Below are positions 1 to 5,384 of a DNA stretch of 5,622 nucleotides, one piece after another (the stretch's first letter is position 1; each line of letters begins with the position of its first letter). The translations under genes were made by a program, and so were the position numbers. Source of the DNA: GCA-2732805 sp964516605 (GTDB taxonomy: Bacteria > Pseudomonadota > Gammaproteobacteria > Coxiellales > Coxiellaceae); contig CAZFAA010000098.1 in the NCBI GenBank assembly GCA_964516605.1, positions 1 to 5,622 on the forward strand, written 5' to 3'. The notes below the pieces were generated by a model. That model was not told the DNA's origin and ran no database searches. It saw nothing but the letters and a program-made list of their open reading frames with translations.

Positions 1-1
1 T

Positions 2-670
2 TCATTGCATAATATGTTCTAAACCTACGACAAATCCTGCTAGTTTTTGTACTCTGCGACACGCTAGCAAAATGCCCGGCATCATGCATTGGCGATCCGT
101 TGTGTCATGACGCAGTGTAAGCAATTCACCTTTTGCGCCGAACATAATTTCTTGGTGCGCAAGTAATCCAGGTAAGCGTACTGAGTGAATCGGCACATGT
201 TTAATGTGCTTTTCAAGACGTTGTTGAGTGTGTGCGGCTGTTCCAGAAGGTTTATCTTTTTTTTGATCATGGTGCATTTCAATGATTTCACCATGGCAAA
301 AATAACGTGCTGCATCTTCGGCGTATTTGATCATAAGCACAGCGCCGACTGCAAAGTTAGGTGCAAAAATTCCGCCTAATTTCTTTGCAGCGCACGCTTG
401 TGTGAGTGCATCAATCTGCGTAGGTGTTAGCCCACTCGTGCCGATAACGGGGTGCACTCCTTGCTTAATAATCTGCTGCGTATTCGTGAAAACAGCATCT
501 GCTGAAGTAAAATCAATTGCTACATCCGCTTTAGAGTCGCTGAGTTCTTTTTCTAAATCATCTTTAGAATTGCAGCTGGCAACTAATTTTAAATCCGTTG
601 TTGCTTTGATTGCAGCAACAATACAGACCCCCATTTTACCGGAGGCGCCATTGACCAATACTCGAATCAT
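2..670 (-). CDS. dapB: 4-hydroxy-tetrahydrodipicolinate reductase (DapB), compact form
   Basis: DapB is a cytoplasmic NAD(P)H-dependent reductase. It makes tetrahydrodipicolinate in the diaminopimelate pathway, which feeds lysine and peptidoglycan synthesis. The 222-residue protein starts with the nucleotide-binding glycine loop GASGKMG (residues 8-14). It then has IDFTS (52-56), GTSG (77-80), APNFAVGAVLM (103-113) and the catalytic signature EMHHDQKKDKPSGTA (131-145). In that signature His133 and Lys137 align with E. coli His159 and Lys163, and Ser142-Gly143-Thr144 bind substrate. The C-terminal half (HSVRLPG at 162-168, AHQEIMFG, GLEHIM) resembles Firmicutes DapB more than E. coli DapB. It is shorter than the usual 240-273 residues, with shortened stretches before IDFTS and between SGTA and HSVRLPG, but both termini look complete. 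The ATG directly follows the sodB stop codon. A weak AGAGTGA in the end of sodB may serve as the ribosome site, so translation is probably coupled to sodB. Confidence 0.96.
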   Translation of the reverse strand: MIRVLVNGASGKMGVCIVAAIKATTDLKLVASCNSKDDLEKELSDSKADVAIDFTSADAVFTNTQQIIKQGVHPVIGTSGLTPTQIDALTQACAAKKLGGIFAPNFAVGAVLMIKYAEDAARYFCHGEIIEMHHDQKKDKPSGTAAHTQQRLEKHIKHVPIHSVRLPGLLAHQEIMFGAKGELLTLRHDTTDRQCMMPGILLACRRVQKLAGFVVGLEHIMQ

Positions 671-1258
671 TTATTCACTCTGAAAATTATCCGCAACGAA
701 ATCCCAGTTGACCAACTCCCAATAATTTTTAAGGTAGGCACTGCGATCATTACGTGTATCAATGTAGTAAGCGTGCTCCCATACATCGCAAGTGAGCAAC
801 GGTTTGTGATCATCACACATTGGATTGCCAGCATTGGATGTGCTGACAATGTCCAGTTTGCCGTGCTTGTTTTTAACTAACCACGCCCAACCAGAGCCAA
901 ACGTTGTCAGTGCGATGGCAGTAAATTTTTCTTGGAATGTTGTGAAGGAACCAAATGCGGCATCAATTGCAGCGGCCAGTTCATCATCCGGCTGGCCACC
1001 ACCCTCTGGAGATAAGCTGTTCCAATAAAAGGTATGATTCCAGACTTGAGCGGCGTTATTAAATACACCACCATCAGATGATTTGATAATTTCTTCAAGG
1101 CTTTTGCCAGCAAAGCGATCGTTATCAGCGAGCAATTTATTGAGGTTGTTTACATAGGCTAAATGGTGTTTGCCATAATGGTACTCTAACGTTTCTTCTG
1201 AAATATACGGTTCGAGAGCATTTAATGCGTAAGGCAATTGGGGGAGTTTGAAAGTCAT
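671..1258 (-). CDS. sodB: Superoxide dismutase, iron type (SodB)
   Basis: SodB dismutates superoxide to oxygen and hydrogen peroxide in the cytoplasm. The 195-residue protein is very close to E. coli FeSOD in length and sequence: YHYGKHH near residue 26, GGVFNNAAQVWNHTFYWN at 63-80, GSGWAWLV at 121-128 and DVWEHAYYIDTRN at 158-170. The four metal ligands are present: His27, His75, Asp158 and His162. Gln71 in the AAQVWNH motif is the second-sphere glutamine position of iron SODs; manganese SODs carry it elsewhere, so iron is the expected metal. The start is well supported by AAGGAA on the minus strand (1264-1269), 5 nt before the ATG. It is the first gene of a two-gene unit with dapB. It is divergent from a peroxiredoxin that could remove the peroxide SodB makes. 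No signal peptide is seen. Confidence 0.98.
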   Translation of the reverse strand: MTFKLPQLPYALNALEPYISEETLEYHYGKHHLAYVNNLNKLLADNDRFAGKSLEEIIKSSDGGVFNNAAQVWNHTFYWNSLSPEGGGQPDDELAAAIDAAFGSFTTFQEKFTAIALTTFGSGWAWLVKNKHGKLDIVSTSNAGNPMCDDHKPLLTCDVWEHAYYIDTRNDRSAYLKNYWELVNWDFVADNFQSE

Positions 1259-1334
1259 GTGCGTTCCTTATCATGTCATCAATTAATTCGGCGCAGAATA
1301 CGAGAAATACGACCCGCATACCACAGGGAGCCTT

Positions 1335-1355
1335 TAAGTTACACACCATAACTTA
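1335..1355. repeat. Perfect 7-7-7 inverted repeat, candidate operator
   Basis: TAAGTTA at 1335-1341 and TAACTTA at 1349-1355 are exact reverse complements separated by 7 nt (centre 1345). The repeat covers the candidate sodB -10 element and start site, and lies just upstream of the candidate peroxiredoxin promoter. The geometry suits a dimeric regulator and contains a symmetric T-N11-A (1339/1351), as LysR-type sites do. The half-sites do not match the OxyR consensus. The repeat is seen directly; its role as an operator is inference. Confidence 0.5.
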
Positions 1356-1373
1356 TTTTAACTACGCTGACAA
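1345..1373 (-). promoter_or_regulatory. Candidate sigma70 promoter of sodB-dapB
   Basis: On the minus strand TTGTCA (1373-1368, one mismatch to TTGACA) is followed after exactly 17 nt by TATGGT (1350-1345, four of six matches to TATAAT). This predicts a start near 1338 and a leader of about 80 nt before the sodB ATG. It is the best spaced pair I found in this gap, but it is a by-eye call. Confidence 0.45.
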
Positions 1374-1384
1374 CATGCTATGAT
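1358..1384 (+). promoter_or_regulatory. Candidate extended -10 promoter of the peroxiredoxin gene
   Basis: TGCTATGAT (1376-1384) is an extended -10: TGn followed by TATGAT, one mismatch to TATAAT. The -35 is poor; TTAACT (1358-1363) at 15 nt is the best choice, which is tolerable with an extended -10. The predicted start is near 1391, giving a leader of about 28 nt before the ATG at 1419. The promoter interleaves with the sodB -35 on the other strand. Confidence 0.5.
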
Positions 1385-1406
1385 TGCGCCCTTTGAATCA
1401 GAATTT

Positions 1407-1410
1407 GGAG
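1407..1410 (+). promoter_or_regulatory. Ribosome binding site that sets the peroxiredoxin start
   Basis: GGAG lies 8 nt before the ATG at 1419. The alternative in-frame ATG at 1380 has no such site and falls inside the candidate -10 element, so 1419 is preferred. Confidence 0.8.
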
Positions 1411-1418
1411 ATATTGCA

Positions 1419-2024
1419 ATGACCGTATTAGTAGGCAGAGAAGCGCCCGATTTTACCGTTTCCGCCGTGCTTGGCACGGGTGAAATTGTTAATTGTTTCA
1501 ATTTGAGAGAGGCGATTAGCGGGCGTTATGGCTTGATTTTTTTCTACCCACTGGACTTCACATTTGTATGTCCTTCTGAGTTGATTGCTTTGGATCATGT
1601 GATTGAAGAATTTCAAAAGCGTGATGTTGAAGTGATTGGTGTGTCGATTGATTCTCAATTTACACACAATGCATGGCGCAATACAGCGATTCAGGATGGT
1701 GGTATTGGTCCTGTGCGTTATACTTTAGCGGCGGATATTTCTCATAGTATTTGTCGCAGCTATGGTGTGGAACATCCAGAAGCAGGTGTTGCATTTCGTG
1801 GTTCTTTTTTGATTGATCGCAACGGTATAGTGCGTTCGCAACTTGTTAATGATTTGCCAATCGGTCGTAATATTCCAGATTTATTACGTACGATTGATGC
1901 GCTGCAATTTTTTGAAGAATACGGTGAAGTATGTCCTGCGAACTGGAAGCACGGTAAGCCCGGCATGAAGGCGTCTCCAGAAGGTGTTGCGCAGTATTTA
2001 AGTGCGTACGGAGATGATTTATAA
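1419..2024 (+). CDS. ahpC: Typical 2-Cys peroxiredoxin (AhpC/Prx1 family)
   Basis: This is a thiol peroxidase that reduces hydrogen peroxide and organic hydroperoxides in the cytoplasm. The protein has 201 residues from the ATG at 1419; an in-frame ATG at 1380 would add 13 residues but lacks a ribosome site. The peroxidatic centre is YPLDFTFVCPSE, with Pro44, Thr48 and Cys51 (PxxxTxxC), plus Arg127 in FRGSFLID. The resolving cysteine is Cys172 in GEVCPANW, so it should form intersubunit disulfides like the Prx1 group. DGGIG at 93-97 matches the GGLG hyperoxidation-sensitivity loop, but the C-terminal YF motif is replaced by YL (193-194). No ahpF or ahpD lies beside it here; reduction by thioredoxin, as in Helicobacter AhpC, is my inference. 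It is divergent from sodB and converges on rnt. The ahpC symbol follows the family; tsaA or prx would be equally fair. Confidence 0.95.
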   Translation: MTVLVGREAPDFTVSAVLGTGEIVNCFNLREAISGRYGLIFFYPLDFTFVCPSELIALDHVIEEFQKRDVEVIGVSIDSQFTHNAWRNTAIQDGGIGPVRYTLAADISHSICRSYGVEHPEAGVAFRGSFLIDRNGIVRSQLVNDLPIGRNIPDLLRTIDALQFFEEYGEVCPANWKHGKPGMKASPEGVAQYLSAYGDDL

Positions 2025-2030
2025 AAGTTG

Positions 2031-2064
2031 GCAGCCTTCCCCTCTATAAATGCGGGGAAGGTGC
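2031..2064. terminator. Hairpin between convergent peroxiredoxin gene and rnt
   Basis: CCTTCCCC (2035-2042) pairs perfectly with GGGGAAGG (2054-2061) around an 11-nt loop. GCA (2031-2033) can pair with TGC (2062-2064) if G2034 bulges. It fills the 44-nt gap between two convergent genes, as a two-way terminator would. Neither strand has a strong run of T: the plus side reads TTGCTT, and the minus side has TTTT several bases after the stem. Termination may therefore be imperfect. Confidence 0.6.
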
Positions 2065-2068
2065 TTGC

Positions 2069-2680
2069 TTAAAGCTCTTGCGTTTCATTAACAATCTTGC
2101 AAAACAGCTCTGCTGTTTTTTGCGCGTCGTAGTTAGCCGAGTGCGCTTCATTTTTATCAAATTCTATGTTGGCTTTTTTCAGGGCTTTAGCTAAAACAGT
2201 TTTACCATAAATTAAGCCACCTAACGTTGCTGTATCCAAGCAGCTAAAAGCATGTAATGGTGTTTGAGTAATTGAACAACGTTTGGCTGCAGTTAAAATA
2301 AAATTCAAATCAAAATGTGCATTGTGTCCAACTAGGATCGCGCGTCGACAGTGCGTCGCTTTAACGGCTTTATCGATAAAAGCAAAAAATTCTTTTAATA
2401 CATCTGCCTCATCTTTGGCGAAGCGAAATGGATGGGTGTGATCGATTTGATTTACAGCCATCGCTTTAGGATCAATGATGGCATCTTTAAAAGGCTGTAC
2501 ATGCCAAAAATCAACTTCAGTGGGTGTGAGTAAGCCTTGTTGGTTGTAATCCACAAGAACGGCTGCAATCTCAAGAAGACCATTTTTAGTTAAATCAACA
2601 CCTGTTGTTTCCACATCGATGACCACGGGTAGGAATCCATCAAAACGGTTCTTAATTTTTTTGTGTGTGTGATCATTCAT
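2069..2680 (-). CDS. rnt: Ribonuclease T
   Basis: RNase T is a DEDDh-family 3'-5' exoribonuclease that trims the 3' ends of tRNA and other stable RNAs, including the tRNA CCA turnover step and 23S/5S maturation in E. coli. The 203-residue protein aligns along its length with the 215-residue E. coli enzyme. It has RFDGFLPVVIDVETTG (12-27) with Asp22 and Glu24, GHNAHFD (118-124) with Asp124, and EAHSANYDAQKTAELFCKIVN (178-198) with His180 and Asp185, so the full DEDDh set is present. It lacks the short E. coli C-terminal tail. The start ATG overlaps the end of pyrC by 8 nt (ATGAATGA on the minus strand). I see no Shine-Dalgarno sequence upstream, so translation probably depends on coupling to pyrC. 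Confidence 0.96.
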   Translation of the reverse strand: MNDHTHKKIKNRFDGFLPVVIDVETTGVDLTKNGLLEIAAVLVDYNQQGLLTPTEVDFWHVQPFKDAIIDPKAMAVNQIDHTHPFRFAKDEADVLKEFFAFIDKAVKATHCRRAILVGHNAHFDLNFILTAAKRCSITQTPLHAFSCLDTATLGGLIYGKTVLAKALKKANIEFDKNEAHSANYDAQKTAELFCKIVNETQEL

Positions 2681-3710
2681 GGGTGAGTTGCCATTGTAAG
2701 GTTTGTCCTGCGAGAAATGGAATCACTGTGCTATCACCAAAGGGGAGTGTGGCAGGAACTTGCCAAGGTTGTTTGCGCAAAGTGATGCGGCGTGTGTTGA
2801 TGGGTAATCCATAAAATTGTGCGCCAAAATAACTGGCAAACGCTTCGAATTGAGTGAGTGCACCTGCTGTTTCAAACGTTTCTAAATACAGCGGCAGCGC
2901 GTGGTAAGCAGAATAAATACCTGCACAACCACACGCGCTTTGTTTGCTTTCTTGTGTATGCGGCGCACTGTCGGTGCCAAGAAAGAATTTTTTGTTACCG
3001 GATGTGGCTGCTTGAATGAGAGCCAGGCGATCGGATTCACGCTTTGCAATCGGTAAGCAATAATGATGTGGTTTAATGCCGCCGGCTAACACGTCGTTGC
3101 GGTTAAGCAAAAGATGATGTGGCGTAATGGTTGCCGCCAGTGTGTCCGGTGCTGATGCAACGAAATCGACTGCTATTTTTGTCGAAATGTGTTCGAGTAC
3201 CATTTTTAAGTTGGGAAAATCCTGCAGCAATTGTGTCAGTATGGTGTCAATGAACACACGTTCGCGATCAAAAATGTCCACGTCTGCGTTAGGTATTTCT
3301 CCGTGAATGAGTAGTGGAATGTTATGTGCTTGCATCGCTTCTAAAGCAGGGTAAATATCCATAATGTTGCGCACGCCAAACTCAGATTGCGTCGTGACAC
3401 CTTGAGGGTAAAGTTTACACCCAAAAATAATGCCAGATTTTTTAGCGGCAACTATTTCAGCAGGTATTAACATCGGTGTTAAGTACAGTGTCATTAATGG
3501 CGTAAATTCACTGTGTGGCGGAAGTGCATTGAGTATGCGTTGACGGTATGCTTGCGCCGCGGCAACCGTTGTAACTGGCGATTTTAAGTTCGGCATAATG
3601 ATTGCGCGATTAAAAGAGCGTGCTACATCAGTCACTGTTCTCTCAAGATAGTGCTGATCGCGTAGATGATTATGCCAATCATCGGGGATGATTAAAGAAA
3701 TATTCTGCAT
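2673..3710 (-). CDS. pyrC: Dihydroorotase, E. coli-type (PyrC)
   Basis: PyrC is a cytoplasmic zinc enzyme that interconverts N-carbamoyl-aspartate and dihydroorotate, the third step of de novo pyrimidine synthesis. The 345-residue length matches the single-domain proteobacterial class (E. coli 348). Ligands of the binuclear centre are all visible: His13 and His15 in DDWHNHLRD, the carboxylated Lys99 in GCKLYPQG, His136 in LLIHGE, His174 in VLEHIST and catalytic Asp247 in LGTDSAPH. IIMPNLKSP (37-45) is the substrate-side loop. The start is the only good ATG at the conserved N-terminus. The ribosome site is weak: A/T-rich bases precede the ATG, and GAG lies too far upstream. It is the first gene of a pair with rnt and divergent from the porin. 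I see no obvious counterpart of the E. coli leader hairpin that controls pyrC. Confidence 0.97.
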   Translation of the reverse strand: MQNISLIIPDDWHNHLRDQHYLERTVTDVARSFNRAIIMPNLKSPVTTVAAAQAYRQRILNALPPHSEFTPLMTLYLTPMLIPAEIVAAKKSGIIFGCKLYPQGVTTQSEFGVRNIMDIYPALEAMQAHNIPLLIHGEIPNADVDIFDRERVFIDTILTQLLQDFPNLKMVLEHISTKIAVDFVASAPDTLAATITPHHLLLNRNDVLAGGIKPHHYCLPIAKRESDRLALIQAATSGNKKFFLGTDSAPHTQESKQSACGCAGIYSAYHALPLYLETFETAGALTQFEAFASYFGAQFYGLPINTRRITLRKQPWQVPATLPFGDSTVIPFLAGQTLQWQLTHE

Positions 3711-3766
3711 TTTTTATAGCCAACTCATGCTTACTGAAGATGTGGTAAATAGTAACCGTAATGGTG

Positions 3767-3772
3767 TATTAT
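3767..3772 (+). promoter_or_regulatory. Candidate -10 element of the porin gene
   Basis: TATTAT matches TATAAT at five of six positions and would start transcription near 3779, about 32 nt before the GTG. No good -35 is present: TGGTAA (3743-3748) at 18 nt matches only half the consensus. The promoter may need an activator, or the real one may lie elsewhere. Confidence 0.35.
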
Positions 3773-3794
3773 GTCGAACTTCAATTTATGTCAA
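3768..3794 (-). promoter_or_regulatory. Candidate sigma70 promoter of pyrC-rnt
   Basis: On the minus strand a perfect TTGACA (3794-3789) is followed by CATAAT (3773-3768, five of six) after 15 nt, or by TAATAC after 17 nt. The start would fall near 3761, giving a leader of about 50 nt. The -10 occupies almost the same bases as the candidate porin -10 on the other strand. Confidence 0.5.
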
Positions 3795-3798
3795 GAGC

Positions 3799-3804
3799 AG
3801 GGGA
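3799..3804 (+). promoter_or_regulatory. Ribosome binding site that sets the porin GTG start
   Basis: AGGGGA lies 6 nt before GTG 3811. Starting here places a normal signal peptide at the N-terminus, whereas an in-frame ATG at 3688 would bury it behind 41 unrelated residues that overlap pyrC. Confidence 0.75.
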
Positions 3805-3810
3805 TTTATA

Positions 3811-5370
3811 GTGAAAACTGTATTTAAGTTGAGTGTGTTATCAGGTAGCTTGCTGGTAGCCGGTTCTGGTGTTGCGTTAACACCTACGAATGCACAATTG
3901 CAAGATGAGATTCGCGCCATTGTAAAACACGATCAGCAATTGCAGCATGAAGTGAAGATGCTCAAAACACAGTTACAAAAGAATCCTTCTGTTACGCATA
4001 AAAAGAGTAATGCTGTGCATTCCAGCGCATCAAGCTCAACCGTAGCGACTACCGGATCATCTTCTGCACCGACCGTATCGTCCTCATCTCCATCTTCACC
4101 GGATCATGCAGAGCGTCCATTGTTAGATCGTTTCGATCATCCAATTACGGTGACCACATCACCATTGATGGGGCCTACTGCTGATTTGAGTGATATTTTA
4201 GAGCAGATGTCTAAAGACAACCAACAGTTGACGTTGTTACGACAGCGCGCTGAGGTAATGAAAGAGTTGAAAATTGAAGGCGATGATAATTTGAATCGGC
4301 CGATTATGGAATTAAGTGGTGGTGTGGAAGGGCAGCTGTATGGTGTAGACGGCTTTAATAAAGGTGATGAGCCACGTGGCATTAGTTTGAGTACCGCTGA
4401 ATTTGATATCGCTGCGATAGTAGGCCCATGGGCTGGTGCTTTATTGTCATACGATTATGATAATTCACCTGCATCGACTGGTAATCGTTCTCCTAAGGGA
4501 ACCGCTTATGTCGATCGTGGCTTTGTGACATTGGGTAATTTAAACCGCTTTCCGTTGTATGTTTCGATCGGTGAGATGTACGTGCCCTATGGTCGTTATG
4601 GCAGTCTGATGTTAACTACACCAATCACTCAATCGTTGGCGCGTACTAAATCTGATACAGCCATGGTGGGTTTTTATAGAAATGGCCTGTATGCAACGGC
4701 GTTTGGCTACAATGGTGCTCAAACAAGTGGTAGCACGGATGTGATTAAGCAAGGCGGTGCTGATGTGGGGTACCAATACAGCTTCGGTCCTAATGCAAGC
4801 AATTCTGTGACAGTGGGTACGAGTTTTGAAACCAACTTAGCAGACTCGCAAGGTTTACAAGATACGGGTGCTGAAAGTGAGAATACTGATCACTTCCCAG
4901 GTTTTGCTTACAATAATAGTAACAATATTCAGCATCGTGTTCCGGCCTATGCCGCGTATGGTACGGTCATTTATGGTAATTGGACAGCGCTTGCTTCCTT
5001 CGTAACAGCGGTCGAAGCATTTGCATCGAGTGATTTGGCTTACGGTAATACGGGTGGTGAATTAGCTGGAGCGACTCCTAAAGCATTGCATACAGAATTG
5101 GATTACACGATTCATGTTTGGAATAAGCCGTTTACATTTGGTGCTGATTACGATCGCTCGTGGCAGGCTTTGGCGGCGAACGTGCCGCAGCAGAGTTTTA
5201 CGGCCGATATTCAAGTGTCGTGGTTCCGTAACACGGTGGAGCAAATTGAATACCGTCATGATGATGACTATGGCTCGAATAAATCAGCGGATGGAGCGGG
5301 TAGCACGGCATTTTCAGGAACGGGTGCAACACGTAATTCCTATTTAGGTCAAATTGGCGTGTATTTCTAA
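3811..5370 (+). CDS. LbtU-family outer-membrane siderophore porin
   Basis: This is a predicted outer-membrane beta-barrel of the family named after the Legionella legiobactin-uptake protein LbtU, which works without looking like a TonB-dependent receptor. The GTG start gives 519 residues. Residues 1-22 form a signal peptide (Lys2, Lys6, then a hydrophobic core), cleaved after Ala22 or Ala28. Residues 29-57 form a predicted coiled coil with leucine/valine heptads. Residues 71-97 are a Ser/Thr/Pro-rich linker, and 125-155 are a second helical stretch. The barrel runs from about 165 to the end with alternating aromatic/glycine strands, for example EMYVPYGRYG (255-264), and ends in GVYF with the terminal Phe typical of BAM substrates. 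No TonB box or plug domain is seen. It is divergent from pyrC and leads directly into a DUF1841 gene. Legionellales often carry several LbtU paralogues, so transport of a siderophore by this copy is inferred. Confidence 0.85.
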   Translation: MKTVFKLSVLSGSLLVAGSGVALTPTNAQLQDEIRAIVKHDQQLQHEVKMLKTQLQKNPSVTHKKSNAVHSSASSSTVATTGSSSAPTVSSSSPSSPDHAERPLLDRFDHPITVTTSPLMGPTADLSDILEQMSKDNQQLTLLRQRAEVMKELKIEGDDNLNRPIMELSGGVEGQLYGVDGFNKGDEPRGISLSTAEFDIAAIVGPWAGALLSYDYDNSPASTGNRSPKGTAYVDRGFVTLGNLNRFPLYVSIGEMYVPYGRYGSLMLTTPITQSLARTKSDTAMVGFYRNGLYATAFGYNGAQTSGSTDVIKQGGADVGYQYSFGPNASNSVTVGTSFETNLADSQGLQDTGAESENTDHFPGFAYNNSNNIQHRVPAYAAYGTVIYGNWTALASFVTAVEAFASSDLAYGNTGGELAGATPKALHTELDYTIHVWNKPFTFGADYDRSWQALAANVPQQSFTADIQVSWFRNTVEQIEYRHDDDYGSNKSADGAGSTAFSGTGATRNSYLGQIGVYF

Positions 5371-5384
5371 GCCGGACTACTGCG

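Noticed and set aside
327..683. Plus-strand open frame of 118 residues antisense to dapB
   Set aside because: It mirrors a well-supported gene, has no recognisable domain and no convincing ribosome site; it is a coding shadow.
1327..1374. Full four-part OxyR site at the peroxiredoxin promoter
   Set aside because: Only one inverted pair with the right spacing exists; the flanking quarter-sites at 11-bp steps do not match ATAG/CTAT.
1380..1418. Upstream ATG giving a 214-residue peroxiredoxin
   Set aside because: It lies within the candidate extended -10 and lacks a ribosome site; the ATG at 1419 has GGAG 8 nt upstream and begins the conserved family N-terminus.
3744..3757. Imperfect palindrome GGTAAATAGTAACC
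   Set aside because: Two of the seven base pairs fail and the element is short; chance in A/T-rich DNA is a sufficient explanation.
3711..3761. E. coli-style pyrC leader hairpin for pyrimidine-sensitive translation
   Set aside because: No stem covering a ribosome site is visible in the predicted leader.
3688..3810. Upstream ATG giving a 560-residue porin
   Set aside because: The extra 41 residues overlap the pyrC start, show no family similarity and would bury the signal peptide; GTG 3811 has AGGGGA before it.
3711..3810. Fur box upstream of the porin
   Set aside because: An iron-repressed site would fit the family, but nothing here matches the GATAAT-type 19-bp consensus well enough to call.
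5062..5347. Short open frames on both strands inside the 3' end of the porin gene
   Set aside because: They are arginine- or cysteine-rich frame-shifted readings of a real gene, with no start signal.
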